Part shown: positions 29,962-37,819 of the stretch, one piece after another
How the letters are laid out: each line of letters begins with the position of its first letter
Numbering within the stretch: the first letter of the stretch is position 1
Source: Limibacter armeniacum
Lineage (GTDB): Bacteria > Bacteroidota > Bacteroidia > Cytophagales > Flammeovirgaceae
Length of the DNA: 64,000 bases
Direction: 5' to 3'
NCBI RefSeq assembly: GCF_036880985.1
Contig: NZ_JBAJNO010000009.1
Coordinates: forward strand, 310,001-374,000
The notes under the pieces: generated by a model
What the model saw: only the letters and a program-made list of their open reading frames with translations
Told to the model about the DNA's origin: nothing
The model's database searches: none
Translations under genes and position numbers: made by a program

Positions 29962-32105
29962 AGCTAAAGAAACGCACCACAGAAGGAATGAACCTTCTGG
30001 ATATAGTACTAACCGAAGAGGGAAGCGTTGAGGGGATTGTAAATTTCCTTCAGCGCAATCCTGGTATTAATCCCAATGGGATTATTCCCGCAGGTACTGA
30101 GATTGTTGTGGATACGGAGGAAGTCCAGAGCCGTAGTGTGGTGGATTATCTCAAAGGGCGTAACCTTCGGGTGAATACTGGAGATATTGAATCACCTGCA
30201 TCACCTTCAGAACTTATAGCTGTAGCTACTGCTATCGGTGAAATCACCTTAAGCTGGGCAGATAACAGCCAAGGTTTGTATGGCTTTGAGGTATGGCGTA
30301 GGCGTAAGGGAGCATTGGAGTTTACGCTAGTGGAGGAAACGGATGTGGCAGAAGTAGGCTATGTTGATACTGGGCTAGGTCATGGGGTGACTTATGAGTA
30401 TAAGGTGCGTATTCTTGGCTTTGCTGGAGCTGTTGATTATTCAAATGTGGCAGAGGCTACCACTATTTCTGCGGATTTGGTTATCAATGCCTCAAATCCT
30501 GTAGGTATCAGTATAGCTGGTACTGGAGAGTGGAGACATGAAGGCGGCGTTTCTTATTTGTTTGCAACTGCTGGGAAGTCTGCTGTTTCAGGTATTTACC
30601 TATGTGATGCGGGTGTGTCTGGTGTGGTGGATGTATCAGATGCTGGTTGGACTTCCTTGGTGTACCTCTGTGTCAATAAGGCTACAAATCTTGATTTGCG
30701 TGTAGGTGATTGGATTAATCAGGATGGGGTAACTATTGAAGTGGTGAATAGCTATGTGTTTAAAGACCTTTTAAAACCTTTTATAGCACATGTTAAACAG
30801 GTCAATGATGTTGCTGCCAATCCTAACAGAACCTTGGATATTGGTATTATCACTACAGACCCAGCGGAAGATGCAGACCTATTGGCTGATATTGACTACT
30901 TGATAGCGAATGGCTGGAATGTGAAGATTGTGTATGATAAGCTTCTGTCTTTTAAAGTTTCTGCTAAAACATTTTTGGACACAAGAGGAAGAGTCACAGA
31001 TAATGCTGGGGAGGATTTGTGGCTAGTGAATGGGCAAGTGTTTGTTAGTGGGTATGTGAATCAAAATGATGTGGTGGAGGTTTATCATACGGAGCCTGCT
31101 AGTTTGATGGATGTTATAATCGACAATATTATTTCAGGTAATATTATTCCAACACAGTCATTGTTAAGTGGATCAAAACTATCAGCTAGAAATAGTTTTG
31201 CATCAAAGCAAGTATTATTTAATCTTATATATGAGATAGAAGGACTCAACCCTTTAAATGAATTTACTCTCGATATATTAGCGAGTGAAACAATTGACTT
31301 ATATGAAGATGGTGATATTCTCAAAAGTGAATTGATAGATGCTGTTAAAGTAATTGACAATCTAAATGTAATTTATCCTAAACTTAGAATAGGTCCTGAT
31401 TCGGGTTTCTCTGGTTTTAATGCTACTGGCTCTGGGGATTATACTGAAAATGAGAATGTAGCTTGGAAAGAAGGAGATTTTGGGGTGTCGTTTGATGGTA
31501 ATCAGATACTAAATCAGATAAAATACTTTGAAGTGTTTGACGATGGGTTGGTAGGTATATTTATCCGTAACAACCTCAATATGGAAGGCTGGAAAATATG
31601 GAGTACACAGAATACTTTCTCTTTTAATGCTGGTAATACCCCAATTTCAACGGCGGATCAAATTGATTTCTCGAATCAAGTTGCTATAAGTCAAGTTATT
31701 TACAATAGTATATATGAGTTTAAAGCCCCATTAGGCTCGACTATAAACGTGCTAAATCTGTTAAATGTAGATTCAGGTATACATTTGGATTTGTCAGATT
31801 ATGTAATATCTCTCAATGCAGGATTTACATTTAGATATTGTAGTGCCGAACAACTCATTTTTTCTGGAGTAGGGAACAGTATAGGCGCGGTTGTGTGTGA
31901 CTTCAGGGATTCAAAACTTAGAGGTGTGAATGACTGGTCAGGTGTTACATTGAACAACACGACAATCAGATACCAGAATGCTGACAATGGAGGTTTTCCT
32001 TTGGAAATCATTGTAGCGGATGGTTCGACGATTGCCGCTCCGCTGGAGAATAAACCACTGAAAATACGGACTGTTGATGGTACAATACTTTATTCTAATT
32101 ATTAA
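29958..32105 (+). CDS. Large tail fibre/receptor-binding protein with FN3 domain
   Basis: 715 aa. Residues 10-50 (NLLDIVLTEEGSVEGIVNFLQRNPGI...PAGTEIVV) resemble a LysM-like attachment module; about 78-170 form a fibronectin type III domain (ASPSELIAVATAIGEITLSW...GVTYEYKVRILGF). The long remainder is asparagine/serine-rich beta structure without recognised family. Composition drops to host-like A+T content along the gene, in contrast with the G+C-rich phage core, as expected of a receptor-binding gene under host-range selection. Last phage gene before the right end. Confidence 0.78.
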   Translation: MKLKKRTTEGMNLLDIVLTEEGSVEGIVNFLQRNPGINPNGIIPAGTEIVVDTEEVQSRSVVDYLKGRNLRVNTGDIESPASPSELIAVATAIGEITLSWADNSQGLYGFEVWRRRKGALEFTLVEETDVAEVGYVDTGLGHGVTYEYKVRILGFAGAVDYSNVAEATTISADLVINASNPVGISIAGTGEWRHEGGVSYLFATAGKSAVSGIYLCDAGVSGVVDVSDAGWTSLVYLCVNKATNLDLRVGDWINQDGVTIEVVNSYVFKDLLKPFIAHVKQVNDVAANPNRTLDIGIITTDPAEDADLLADIDYLIANGWNVKIVYDKLLSFKVSAKTFLDTRGRVTDNAGEDLWLVNGQVFVSGYVNQNDVVEVYHTEPASLMDVIIDNIISGNIIPTQSLLSGSKLSARNSFASKQVLFNLIYEIEGLNPLNEFTLDILASETIDLYEDGDILKSELIDAVKVIDNLNVIYPKLRIGPDSGFSGFNATGSGDYTENENVAWKEGDFGVSFDGNQILNQIKYFEVFDDGLVGIFIRNNLNMEGWKIWSTQNTFSFNAGNTPISTADQIDFSNQVAISQVIYNSIYEFKAPLGSTINVLNLLNVDSGIHLDLSDYVISLNAGFTFRYCSAEQLIFSGVGNSIGAVVCDFRDSKLRGVNDWSGVTLNNTTIRYQNADNGGFPLEIIVADGSTIAAPLENKPLKIRTVDGTILYSNY

Positions 32106-32140
32106 TATAAAAGCCTCCCGGTTATGGAAGGCTTTTATAT
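32105..32140 (+). terminator. Terminator of the rightward late arm
   Basis: ATATAAAAGCCT (32105-32116) pairs with AGGCTTTTATAT (32129-32140), a 12-bp perfect stem, immediately after the tail-fibre stop. Confidence 0.85.
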
Positions 32141-32165
32141 TTTTGTGTGATTGTGATAAATTCAG

Positions 32166-32205
32166 GTACAATTCGATTAGAATTGTGAGTACATTTCGTT
32201 TTACC
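32166..32205 (+). repeat. Right-end transposase-site-like repeats (R2, R1)
   Basis: GTACAATTCGATT (32166-32178) and GTACATTTCGTTTTACC (32189-32205) are direct repeats 23 bp apart, like the adjoining R2 and R1 sites of Mu. R1 matches the inverted left-end motif at 929-943 and lies 33 bp from the CA terminus. Confidence 0.6.
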
Positions 32206-32233
32206 GTTTATAAATGCCTTTAGTAGAAATTCA

Positions 32234-32238
32234 ATTAT
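32234..32238. repeat. Target-site duplication, right copy (ATTAT)
   Basis: Directly follows the terminal CA (32232-32233); equals 896-900. Confidence 0.85.
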
Positions 32239-32299
32239 GATTAAACTATATCTCTAATTGGAAAATAACTTGAACTTAAGTTGCACATTTTGACCTAAA

Positions 32300-32352
32300 A
32301 AAAGCCCTGATAAAAGAAAGTTCTTAAAAGAACTCACTCTTATCAAAGCTTC
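32300..32352 (-). terminator. Long terminator hairpin
   Basis: Nested inverted repeat: TGATAA-AG..AGTTCTT, a 2-nt loop, AAGAACT..CT-TTATCA, with a T-rich run on the minus strand. It ends transcription of the gene at 32392-32691 and, before insertion, separated it from the saccharopine-dehydrogenase-like gene. Confidence 0.75.
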
Positions 32353-32391
32353 TTGTTTTGAAATATCTAGTTCAAAAGCATCTAAATTGTT

Positions 32392-32691
32392 TTACTGAAC
32401 TTTCTTTTTCTTCTGAACATGCTTGATATATTTTATATCTACCATTGCCAGCTCTTCCTCAAGCTGTTCAACTTTTGGCTTGGGATTATTTTTTGAGGTT
32501 TTGCATTTCAAGAAATTTAAAGCTCCCTCTACAGGAGTAAAAGTATAGAAAGTACTTTCTTCACCTTTTATTTCTAGATTAACAAAACCCTGATTGCTCT
32601 TTACTTGAACCTGAAGATAACTAAACTCTCCTATTGTCCCTCGACTTTCTCCATCAACCAAAATTTCTAACTCCTGTACATTACCCTTCAC
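32392..32691 (-). CDS. Hypothetical protein, 99 aa (GTG start)
   Basis: No ATG is available; the frame opens with GTG at 32691 after a stop 16 codons upstream. The product is a small beta-rich domain (VQELEILVDGESRGTIGEFSYLQVQVK, GFVNLEIKGEESTFYTF) with a charged helix and a strongly basic tail (YIKHVQKKKKVQ). Not recognised. A good terminator follows it, supporting expression. It is host DNA and was the upstream neighbour of the gene at 890 before the phage inserted. Confidence 0.5.
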   Translation of the reverse strand: MKGNVQELEILVDGESRGTIGEFSYLQVQVKSNQGFVNLEIKGEESTFYTFTPVEGALNFLKCKTSKNNPKPKVEQLEEELAMVDIKYIKHVQKKKKVQ

Positions 32692-32765
32692 ACTTTTCTG
32701 ATAAATAATGACTTGAGAAGCTAATAATATCTGTCAATCATTTTTCAATCAAACCTCAAAAAACT

Positions 32766-33374
32766 ATGTTCAACGCTTCTTTAATTAACAAGGTTAGGTT
32801 CCTCTTACTGTTAGGCTTATTCATATGTCCCTTTACACTCTTAAGCCAAACCATAGATAATCAGAATGCCCCCCTAAGAATACGATGTACAGCAACCTCT
32901 ACTCCTCAAGATGTCTTATACATTATTGATGGGATTCCTTTGGATAAAGGTTCAGAAGACAAAATGCTAAAAGAGTTAAACCCTAACGAGATTGAATCAA
33001 TCAATGTCCTTAAAAGGGATACACTATCACAGTTTTTTTGTGAAAGAAATATTTACGGGATTATACTTATTACCACCAAAAAAGCAGAAAAAAAGTTAGA
33101 CTTTGACTTCTCTGAACCTGATCAATCTTCCTCTCTGTCTTTAAAAATTTTCCCAAACCCTTCTCAAAACCACCTTGCTATCTCATCAGAAAATGAAAAT
33201 TATATTCAACAGATCAAGGTCTTTGATTGGAATGGAAAAACTATACTAGAGAAAGCTTTTAATCAAAGCACTCTTCAGGTAAAAGAGCCTATTGCTAACT
33301 GGAAAACGGGCATTTACATTATCGAAATCACTACAGCTTCAGGAGTTAGCAGAAAACATTTTATAAAGGAGTAA
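32766..33374 (+). CDS. Secreted TonB-plug-like domain with T9SS sorting tail
   Basis: 202 aa. A signal peptide (residues 1-27, LLLLGLFICPFTLLSQT) is followed by a stand-alone SusC/RagA plug-type segment (DVLYIIDGIPLDKG...LKELNPNEIESINVLKRDT...YGIILITTKKA, about 50-115), without any beta-barrel. The last 75 residues are a T9SS type A sorting domain (LKIFPNPSQNHLAIS, KVFDWNGKTILEKAF, TGIYIIEITTASGVSRKHFIKE). The protein should cross the outer membrane by type IX secretion and stay at the surface. A lone plug domain that is itself secreted cannot gate a pore; a binding role is likely but unknown. Confidence 0.8.
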   Translation: MFNASLINKVRFLLLLGLFICPFTLLSQTIDNQNAPLRIRCTATSTPQDVLYIIDGIPLDKGSEDKMLKELNPNEIESINVLKRDTLSQFFCERNIYGIILITTKKAEKKLDFDFSEPDQSSSLSLKIFPNPSQNHLAISSENENYIQQIKVFDWNGKTILEKAFNQSTLQVKEPIANWKTGIYIIEITTASGVSRKHFIKE

Positions 33375-33758
33375 AATGCCTTTCTTTACGGTGGGCTTTG
33401 CCCATCGTTGGCTTACGCCAATTTTTAGCCTTAAAAGGGTGGTATCAATCCTAATTCAGGTTACTTGAAGCCATAAAGGATCCATTTTTTTGTCCAATTG
33501 CTCTAAAAAAATGCAATTCAACACCTCATTGGGACCATTCCTTGGGTTTTCAATGGTTTTTTTGATGAGAACTCCCTATCAAAGACAAGCAACACAAGGC
33601 AAAGGCAACGAGCATTTGCCCAACCTCCATTATGGCTGCCAACAAAAATATAAACTAGGCTTTTACCTTACACCATCTCCCACGCTCATTATTTCTTGCA
33701 CTCCGATATATTCCTATCTTTTTTCTTCTGATAAACCTGCTACCCAAACCTTAGACAT
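33375..33758. other. Intergenic region with small hairpins
   Basis: GGGC-TTT-GCCC (33393-33403) and TTGGC-TTAC-GCCAA followed by T5 (33408-33426) lie just after the plug gene stop; the second looks like its terminator. The remaining 330 bp carry no convincing gene; a 90-residue open frame at 33490 has no protein-like composition. Confidence 0.5.
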
Positions 33759-34340
33759 ATGATCAACCCGAATGTTGAAATCGCAACAATGAAAAGATAC
33801 CTAGACAAACTGCGGCTGAAACGGGAAGTTATTGAGCTTGACCGCATGAGGCTCTATGTCAAAATCCGCAAGCTGGAGAGCAAATACATGGAGATGGAAG
33901 CACAGTACAAGCGATTGGCTGGAGAGTTGGAGTCAGTATCCAAATGCCTGAATGAAGTTGGACAGCTTGCTTGGGAGAGCAAGATAAAATATGAGGCACA
34001 GTACCAAAAATGCATGATCAAGCTGTGCAGGATTGAATCCTTTTTCCGCAGCTATCCTGTTATGCTAGCAGAGGAACTGAAGATCAGGGAGCAATCACTA
34101 AGATCGCTTTCAGAAAAATTGGAAGTACTTTACGAAGAGGGGCTACAAAAAATGCAGGTGCTTCAAGACGACATACCTGAGACTGTTGACATTGTGGCGC
34201 AGTTCAAGGAAATGCCACTTATCAGTGCCCAATCATGGATCAAGTCATTTGCTGAAAGCCTTTTTGTTCCAAAAGCCGAATACGCCCCAATCACTGCTAC
34301 ATTCGGGTTTTTCGCACACATCCCGAAAGCCGCAGGCTGA
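33759..34340 (+). CDS. Coiled-coil protein, 193 aa
   Basis: Residues 10-150 are an almost unbroken charged helix with heptad spacing (LDKLRLKREVIELDRMRLYVKIRKLESKYMEM...; SLRSLSEKLEVLYEEGLQKMQVL). The C-terminal 40 residues (AQSWIKSFAESLFVPKAEY) are different and more hydrophobic. No signal peptide or membrane segment; family unknown. It stands alone between two non-coding stretches. Confidence 0.6.
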   Translation: MINPNVEIATMKRYLDKLRLKREVIELDRMRLYVKIRKLESKYMEMEAQYKRLAGELESVSKCLNEVGQLAWESKIKYEAQYQKCMIKLCRIESFFRSYPVMLAEELKIREQSLRSLSEKLEVLYEEGLQKMQVLQDDIPETVDIVAQFKEMPLISAQSWIKSFAESLFVPKAEYAPITATFGFFAHIPKAAG

Positions 34341-34704
34341 CCTCAGATACATAATCGAATAAAAAATTACATCGGACCTTTATGCGTCACTGCATAACTG
34401 AGGGCTGGACAATTATGCCATTTCCACAAGTTCTCCCAAAAGGAGCGATATTTGAGCTTAGGCTCCGCTCAGCCACCGCTATCTGGTTCCTGAGCCGAGC
34501 CGAAGGAATTTTGTCACTCGTTTGGATGGGTTGAATAAATAACCGACTTATTCTGCCTTTTCAGAGCAAATTCCTGAAAGGACAAAATATGTCAGCGATA
34601 GACTTTGGTCCATCGTCATGTAGATAATCTTTTCAGCCCTGAAAGGGAGGCAATCCATCACTCACGTCACATACGGAAGCGCCTTCAGTTTACCCCAATA
34701 AAAA
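34341..34704. other. Intergenic region, no gene seen
   Basis: About 360 bp between the coiled-coil gene and the terminator of the MetF-like gene. It has a short inverted stretch around 34454-34507 (GAGCTTAGGCTCCGCTC and TGAGCCGAGCCGAAGG) reminiscent of decayed palindromic repeats, and no open frame that looks like protein. Confidence 0.5.
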
Positions 34705-34748
34705 AAAGCCTTTTGGAAAAACAGTCAGCTATTCTCCCAAAAGGCTTT
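34705..34748 (-). terminator. Terminator of the MetF-like gene
   Basis: AAAGCCTTTTGG (34705-34716) and CCAAAAGGCTTT (34737-34748) form a 12-bp perfect stem; a T7 run follows on the minus strand. Confidence 0.85.
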
Positions 34749-34776
34749 GCACATATATTTTTTTCGAATGGTTTGG

Positions 34777-35718
34777 CTATATCCTCTCCACTTCACCATA
34801 CTTTTTATCCATCATTGCTTTTACATCTTCCAGCAGTTGGATAGATGCCTCGATCTCACTCTTTCGGATCGCTACACTTTCAATATTGAACCCGATTGGA
34901 ATATTCTTTTCAATGGCATAATCCAAGAGTTCATCAGCGATCTTGCGGCTAACATCCAATGATTTCTCTAAAGGATCATCTGCATATTTCAGCTCCTTGT
35001 ACAGCCATTTTGGAATGTCTATTCCCAACCATTGCATAAACTCCAACGTCTTGAAAGACCCACATGGCGTCAAGGTAAAAATGATTGGCATTGCGGGCAA
35101 TTGCTGTTTTTGTATATAGTAAAAATAATCTGCCAACAAGTTTTTGGCGTGGGTCAAACTATATACACACTGAGAAACAAAAAAGCGACAACCTTTGGCA
35201 GTCTTGTACAAGATCCTCATGTGCTCATCTTCCTTTTTGTCGTGCCTCTCTGGAATGGTCACCCCTCCCAAAACTACATCCGCTTCAGCGTCTTTAGCGA
35301 CCTGATATGCTTGGCTTAACGAAAACGGCGTCTGCTGATCCTTAGATGGCGCACCTACAAATACTGAAAAAGTATCCGTCCCTCTCGATTCCTCAATCCA
35401 ATTTTCAAAGTCAGACTGTGAATAGTTCCCTACACTTCGGTACACTATTTTGGGGATCTCCAATTCGGTAAGGTACTCGTCTGCATATATCTGAGGAGAA
35501 AGCGTTCGCAGATAAGGAAATGGTCTAGGCATATCCGTTCTTGAAGATTCATCCTGAATATCATACAGAATCAGTCCATCAATTGGTTTCCCTCTTAACC
35601 TGTCCATCTGCTTGGCTGCTATTTCTTTGAACTTTTCAGGGTCATTGTTCAATTTTGGAGGTGTAATTCCATAAAACAGCAGTCCTGCTTCTCTATTTAA
35701 GATCTTGTCCTTCAGCAT
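34777..35718 (-). CDS. MetF-family (methylenetetrahydrofolate reductase-like) protein
   Basis: 313 aa, a TIM-barrel flavoprotein-like sequence. Family patterns: LFYGITPPKLNND at the first strand, GLILYDIQDE at the second, VFVGAPSKDQ, ADVVLGGVTIPERH, CRFFVSQCVY (the FFxxQ motif) and IIFTLTPCGS near the folate-binding strand. MetF uses NADH to reduce methylene-THF to methyl-THF for methionine synthesis. Sequence departs from the canonical MetF (for example the DxxSRT motif and long helical insert), so this may be a paralogue with another C1 role. Confidence 0.78.
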   Translation of the reverse strand: MLKDKILNREAGLLFYGITPPKLNNDPEKFKEIAAKQMDRLRGKPIDGLILYDIQDESSRTDMPRPFPYLRTLSPQIYADEYLTELEIPKIVYRSVGNYSQSDFENWIEESRGTDTFSVFVGAPSKDQQTPFSLSQAYQVAKDAEADVVLGGVTIPERHDKKEDEHMRILYKTAKGCRFFVSQCVYSLTHAKNLLADYFYYIQKQQLPAMPIIFTLTPCGSFKTLEFMQWLGIDIPKWLYKELKYADDPLEKSLDVSRKIADELLDYAIEKNIPIGFNIESVAIRKSEIEASIQLLEDVKAMMDKKYGEVERI

Positions 35719-35761
35719 TCAGTTCTTCGTTTTTGTATTCTCATTCTGCCCATGATTCAGT

Positions 35762-36235
35762 TCATTGACAGTTCTCCTTATGTCTTGTATCGGTCACTTG
35801 CAATATGAGCCATTTCCCGTCCAGTTTTACAAGCTGAAAAGCATTGACACCACAATGTGAGATGTTTTCTCCCAATTTGAATGTATAAGGTGTCCAAACG
35901 CTAGCCAACTCTCCGTCAATCCTGACATCGTAGTCATGAATTACTTCATTGTAAATCTCCTCGTGTGGAGTTCCAATGGCTGTCAGAAACTTTTCTACAC
36001 TTCCTGTATGCAATTTTATGGTACCTTCTTTGGCTACCACTGTTTGCATGCGGGCATCAGGGTGAAACGTTTTTCCTACAGCAGTACTGTCAGCTGCTCT
36101 CATCCCGTCAAAAAGTTGTTGAATCACTGCGACCACTTCTTTTTCAGCTTCGCTCTTCGATTCCTGAGCAAAAATATTCATCGTTGCAGCACCCCATATC
36201 AAAACTGACAGTAAAAATGCAATGTGATTTTTCAT
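35762..36235 (-). CDS. Secreted NTF2-like (lumazine-binding/DUF4440-type) protein
   Basis: 157 aa. Signal peptide residues 1-24 (IAFLLSVLIWGAATMNIFAQ), then an NTF2-like domain: EVVAVIQQLFDGMRAADSTAVGKTFHPDARM (helices and first strand), VIHDYDVRIDGELASVWTPYTFKLGENISHCGVNAFQLVKLDGKWLILQVTDTRH (the strand set and closing W-x-I). Such domains are small binding cups or isomerase-like enzymes in the periplasm. It is 43 bp upstream of the MetF-like gene on the same strand and may be in its operon. Confidence 0.78.
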   Translation of the reverse strand: MKNHIAFLLSVLIWGAATMNIFAQESKSEAEKEVVAVIQQLFDGMRAADSTAVGKTFHPDARMQTVVAKEGTIKLHTGSVEKFLTAIGTPHEEIYNEVIHDYDVRIDGELASVWTPYTFKLGENISHCGVNAFQLVKLDGKWLILQVTDTRHKENCQ

Positions 36236-36367
36236 TTTGGTAATGTTTTATTGAAAAATAATTTGACACGGGGCAAAAATATCAACAACTCTGCAAAATA
36301 ATGTGTGATTTTATATAAATGTGTCAATAAATATGAAGAGCGGAAAAATAAGAGGGGGAATAGAAAC

Positions 36368-36402
36368 AAGCCTTGCCACAGTCAAGCGTATGGCAAGGCT
36401 TT
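36368..36402 (-). terminator. Terminator of the BaiN-type oxidoreductase gene
   Basis: AAGCCTTGCCA (36368-36378) and TGGCAAGGCTT (36391-36401), an 11-bp perfect stem just past the stop of the minus-strand gene. Confidence 0.8.
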
Positions 36403-36412
36403 CACAAAAAGT

Positions 36413-37642
36413 TTATTGGGCTTGGTCTTTCGCAGCTGAAGTACCTGCCACAAACCCAGTGGTCCAAGCAGCCTGAAAGTTAAAACCTCCTGTAATACCA
36501 TCAATGTCCATTACCTCACCTGCAAAGTGAAGTCCTTTCACCACACGGCTTTCCATTGTTTTCACATCAATATCAGCTAAGCTAACTCCGCCACACGTCA
36601 CAAACTCTTCCTTAAAGGTCGTCTTTCCGCTTACGGTATACTCATCCGTCAATAAGGTTACAACTATTTTGTTCCAATCCTTCTTCGACAAGTCTGCCCA
36701 TCTTTTCTCTTCACTGATTTCCATTCTCTCAATCAGGTAAGCCCATAACCTTTTAGGCAGCTCAAATGGATTTCTGTTGCCAACTTTTCTAGGACCAAAT
36801 TCTTGTCTGACTTTTTGAAGGTGTGCCCTGAAAGGCTCCTCTTTCCATTCAGGTAACCAATTGATGGAAGCCTTGAACTGGTACTGCTTATCTGCCAGCT
36901 CTCTGGCGCCCCATGCCGAAAGCCTAAGGATTGCAGGTCCGCTCATTCCCCAGTGAGTAATCAGCAAAGGTCCTTCTGACTCAAGCTTTGTCCCTAACAC
37001 TTTTACTTTGGCGTTGGGAACTGCCACCCCCATCAATTCACGCACCTTTTCAGTTGGCATGTTGAACGTAAACAGAGAAGGAACAGGCTTTTCAATCGCA
37101 TGCCCCAACTCCTTCAGCCAATTTAGCCCTGCCTCTTTGGGGCTACCTCCAGTGGTTACTATCACTTTGTCGGCAAAAATCCGCTCACTTCCTCCTTTTA
37201 CAGACAACCATATCCCTCCTTCTTCAGATGGCAGAATTTCCTGTACTTCTTGGCGCGTCTTAACCGTTACACCTAAGTTTCTAGCTTCCTTCTGAAGACA
37301 GTCAATAATGGTTTGGGAGTTATCCGTTACGGGGAACATCCTTCCATCATCTTCTGTCTTTAGTGTTACTCCTCGGTCCTCAAACCATTGAATAGTGTCT
37401 GTGGTCATAAATTTCCCGAAAGCTTTCTTCAAGAACTTCTCGCCTCGTGGGTAACGTCTTGACAGGTCTACTGGCTTGAAGCAGGAATGGGTCACATTGC
37501 AACGACCACCTCCTGACACTTTCACTTTTGCCAGCAAATTGGATGACTTCTCCAATATGGTCACTTGTGCATTTCCTGTTGAAGCGGCTGAAATGGCTGC
37601 AAAATAGCCTGCAGCTCCACCTCCAATTACATATATCTTCAC
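36413..37642 (-). CDS. BaiN/HI0933-family NAD(P)/FAD-dependent oxidoreductase
   Basis: From the GTG at 37642 the protein starts (M)KIYVIGGGAAGYFAAISAA, the family's usual N-terminus with the GGGAAG dinucleotide loop; a TTG at 37690 would add 16 residues that do not look native. Other hallmarks: SGGGRCNVTHS after the first helix, IVTTGGSPKEAG, MGVAVPNAKVKVLG, LLITHWGMSGPAILRLS, TCGGVSLADIDVKTMESRVVKGLHFAGEVMDIDGITGGFNFQAAW at the C-terminus. About 409 aa. Physiological substrates of the family are largely unknown. Confidence 0.88.
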   Translation of the reverse strand: MKIYVIGGGAAGYFAAISAASTGNAQVTILEKSSNLLAKVKVSGGGRCNVTHSCFKPVDLSRRYPRGEKFLKKAFGKFMTTDTIQWFEDRGVTLKTEDDGRMFPVTDNSQTIIDCLQKEARNLGVTVKTRQEVQEILPSEEGGIWLSVKGGSERIFADKVIVTTGGSPKEAGLNWLKELGHAIEKPVPSLFTFNMPTEKVRELMGVAVPNAKVKVLGTKLESEGPLLITHWGMSGPAILRLSAWGARELADKQYQFKASINWLPEWKEEPFRAHLQKVRQEFGPRKVGNRNPFELPKRLWAYLIERMEISEEKRWADLSKKDWNKIVVTLLTDEYTVSGKTTFKEEFVTCGGVSLADIDVKTMESRVVKGLHFAGEVMDIDGITGGFNFQAAWTTGFVAGTSAAKDQAQ

Positions 37643-37769
37643 CTTATATAATTCTGTTGTATCAATAATGAGTCGCAAATTTACATACAATTTAAGACTT
37701 GAAGAGAAATCGGATAGAAATGTTCATCAGCCTTCGTTAAGCTCTTGCATTTGCGTTAATACATAAAAA

Positions 37770-37795
37770 AACCGTAGGCATCTCTACCTACGGTT
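37770..37795 (-). terminator. Terminator of the sensor-phosphatase gene
   Basis: AACCGTAGG (37770-37778), 8-nt loop, CCTACGGTT (37787-37795), T run on the minus strand. Confidence 0.82.
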
Positions 37796-37819
37796 CTTTT
37801 ACTTCGCAATCACATCTGC

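Larger units (their letters stand above)
901..32233. mobile_element. Mu-like transposable prophage, complete
   Basis: The element starts TG (901) and ends CA (32232-32233) with ATTAT on both sides. Inverted motifs lie at matching depths: AACGAAAGGTAC at 932-943 (31 bp from the left end) and, as its inverted form, GTACATTTCGTT at 32189-32200 (33 bp from the right end). A second, weaker site lies further inside each end (968-983 and 32166-32178). Contents follow Mu logic: leftward repressor, Ner-like gene, MuA, MuB, Gam-like, GemA-like, then head and contractile-tail genes. Both ends and every core module look intact. It departs from Mu in having divergent late arms, a 1.5-kb accessory block left of the repressor, and a length of about 31.3 kb. 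Confidence 0.9.

Noticed and set aside
28972-32105. Diversity-generating retroelement or invertible tail-fibre segment
   Set aside because: No reverse transcriptase, no template/variable repeat pair and no invertase or inverted crossover sites were seen near the fibre genes.
33490-33762. 90-residue frame in the gap before the coiled-coil gene
   Set aside because: Irregular composition, no conserved features, no sensible neighbours.
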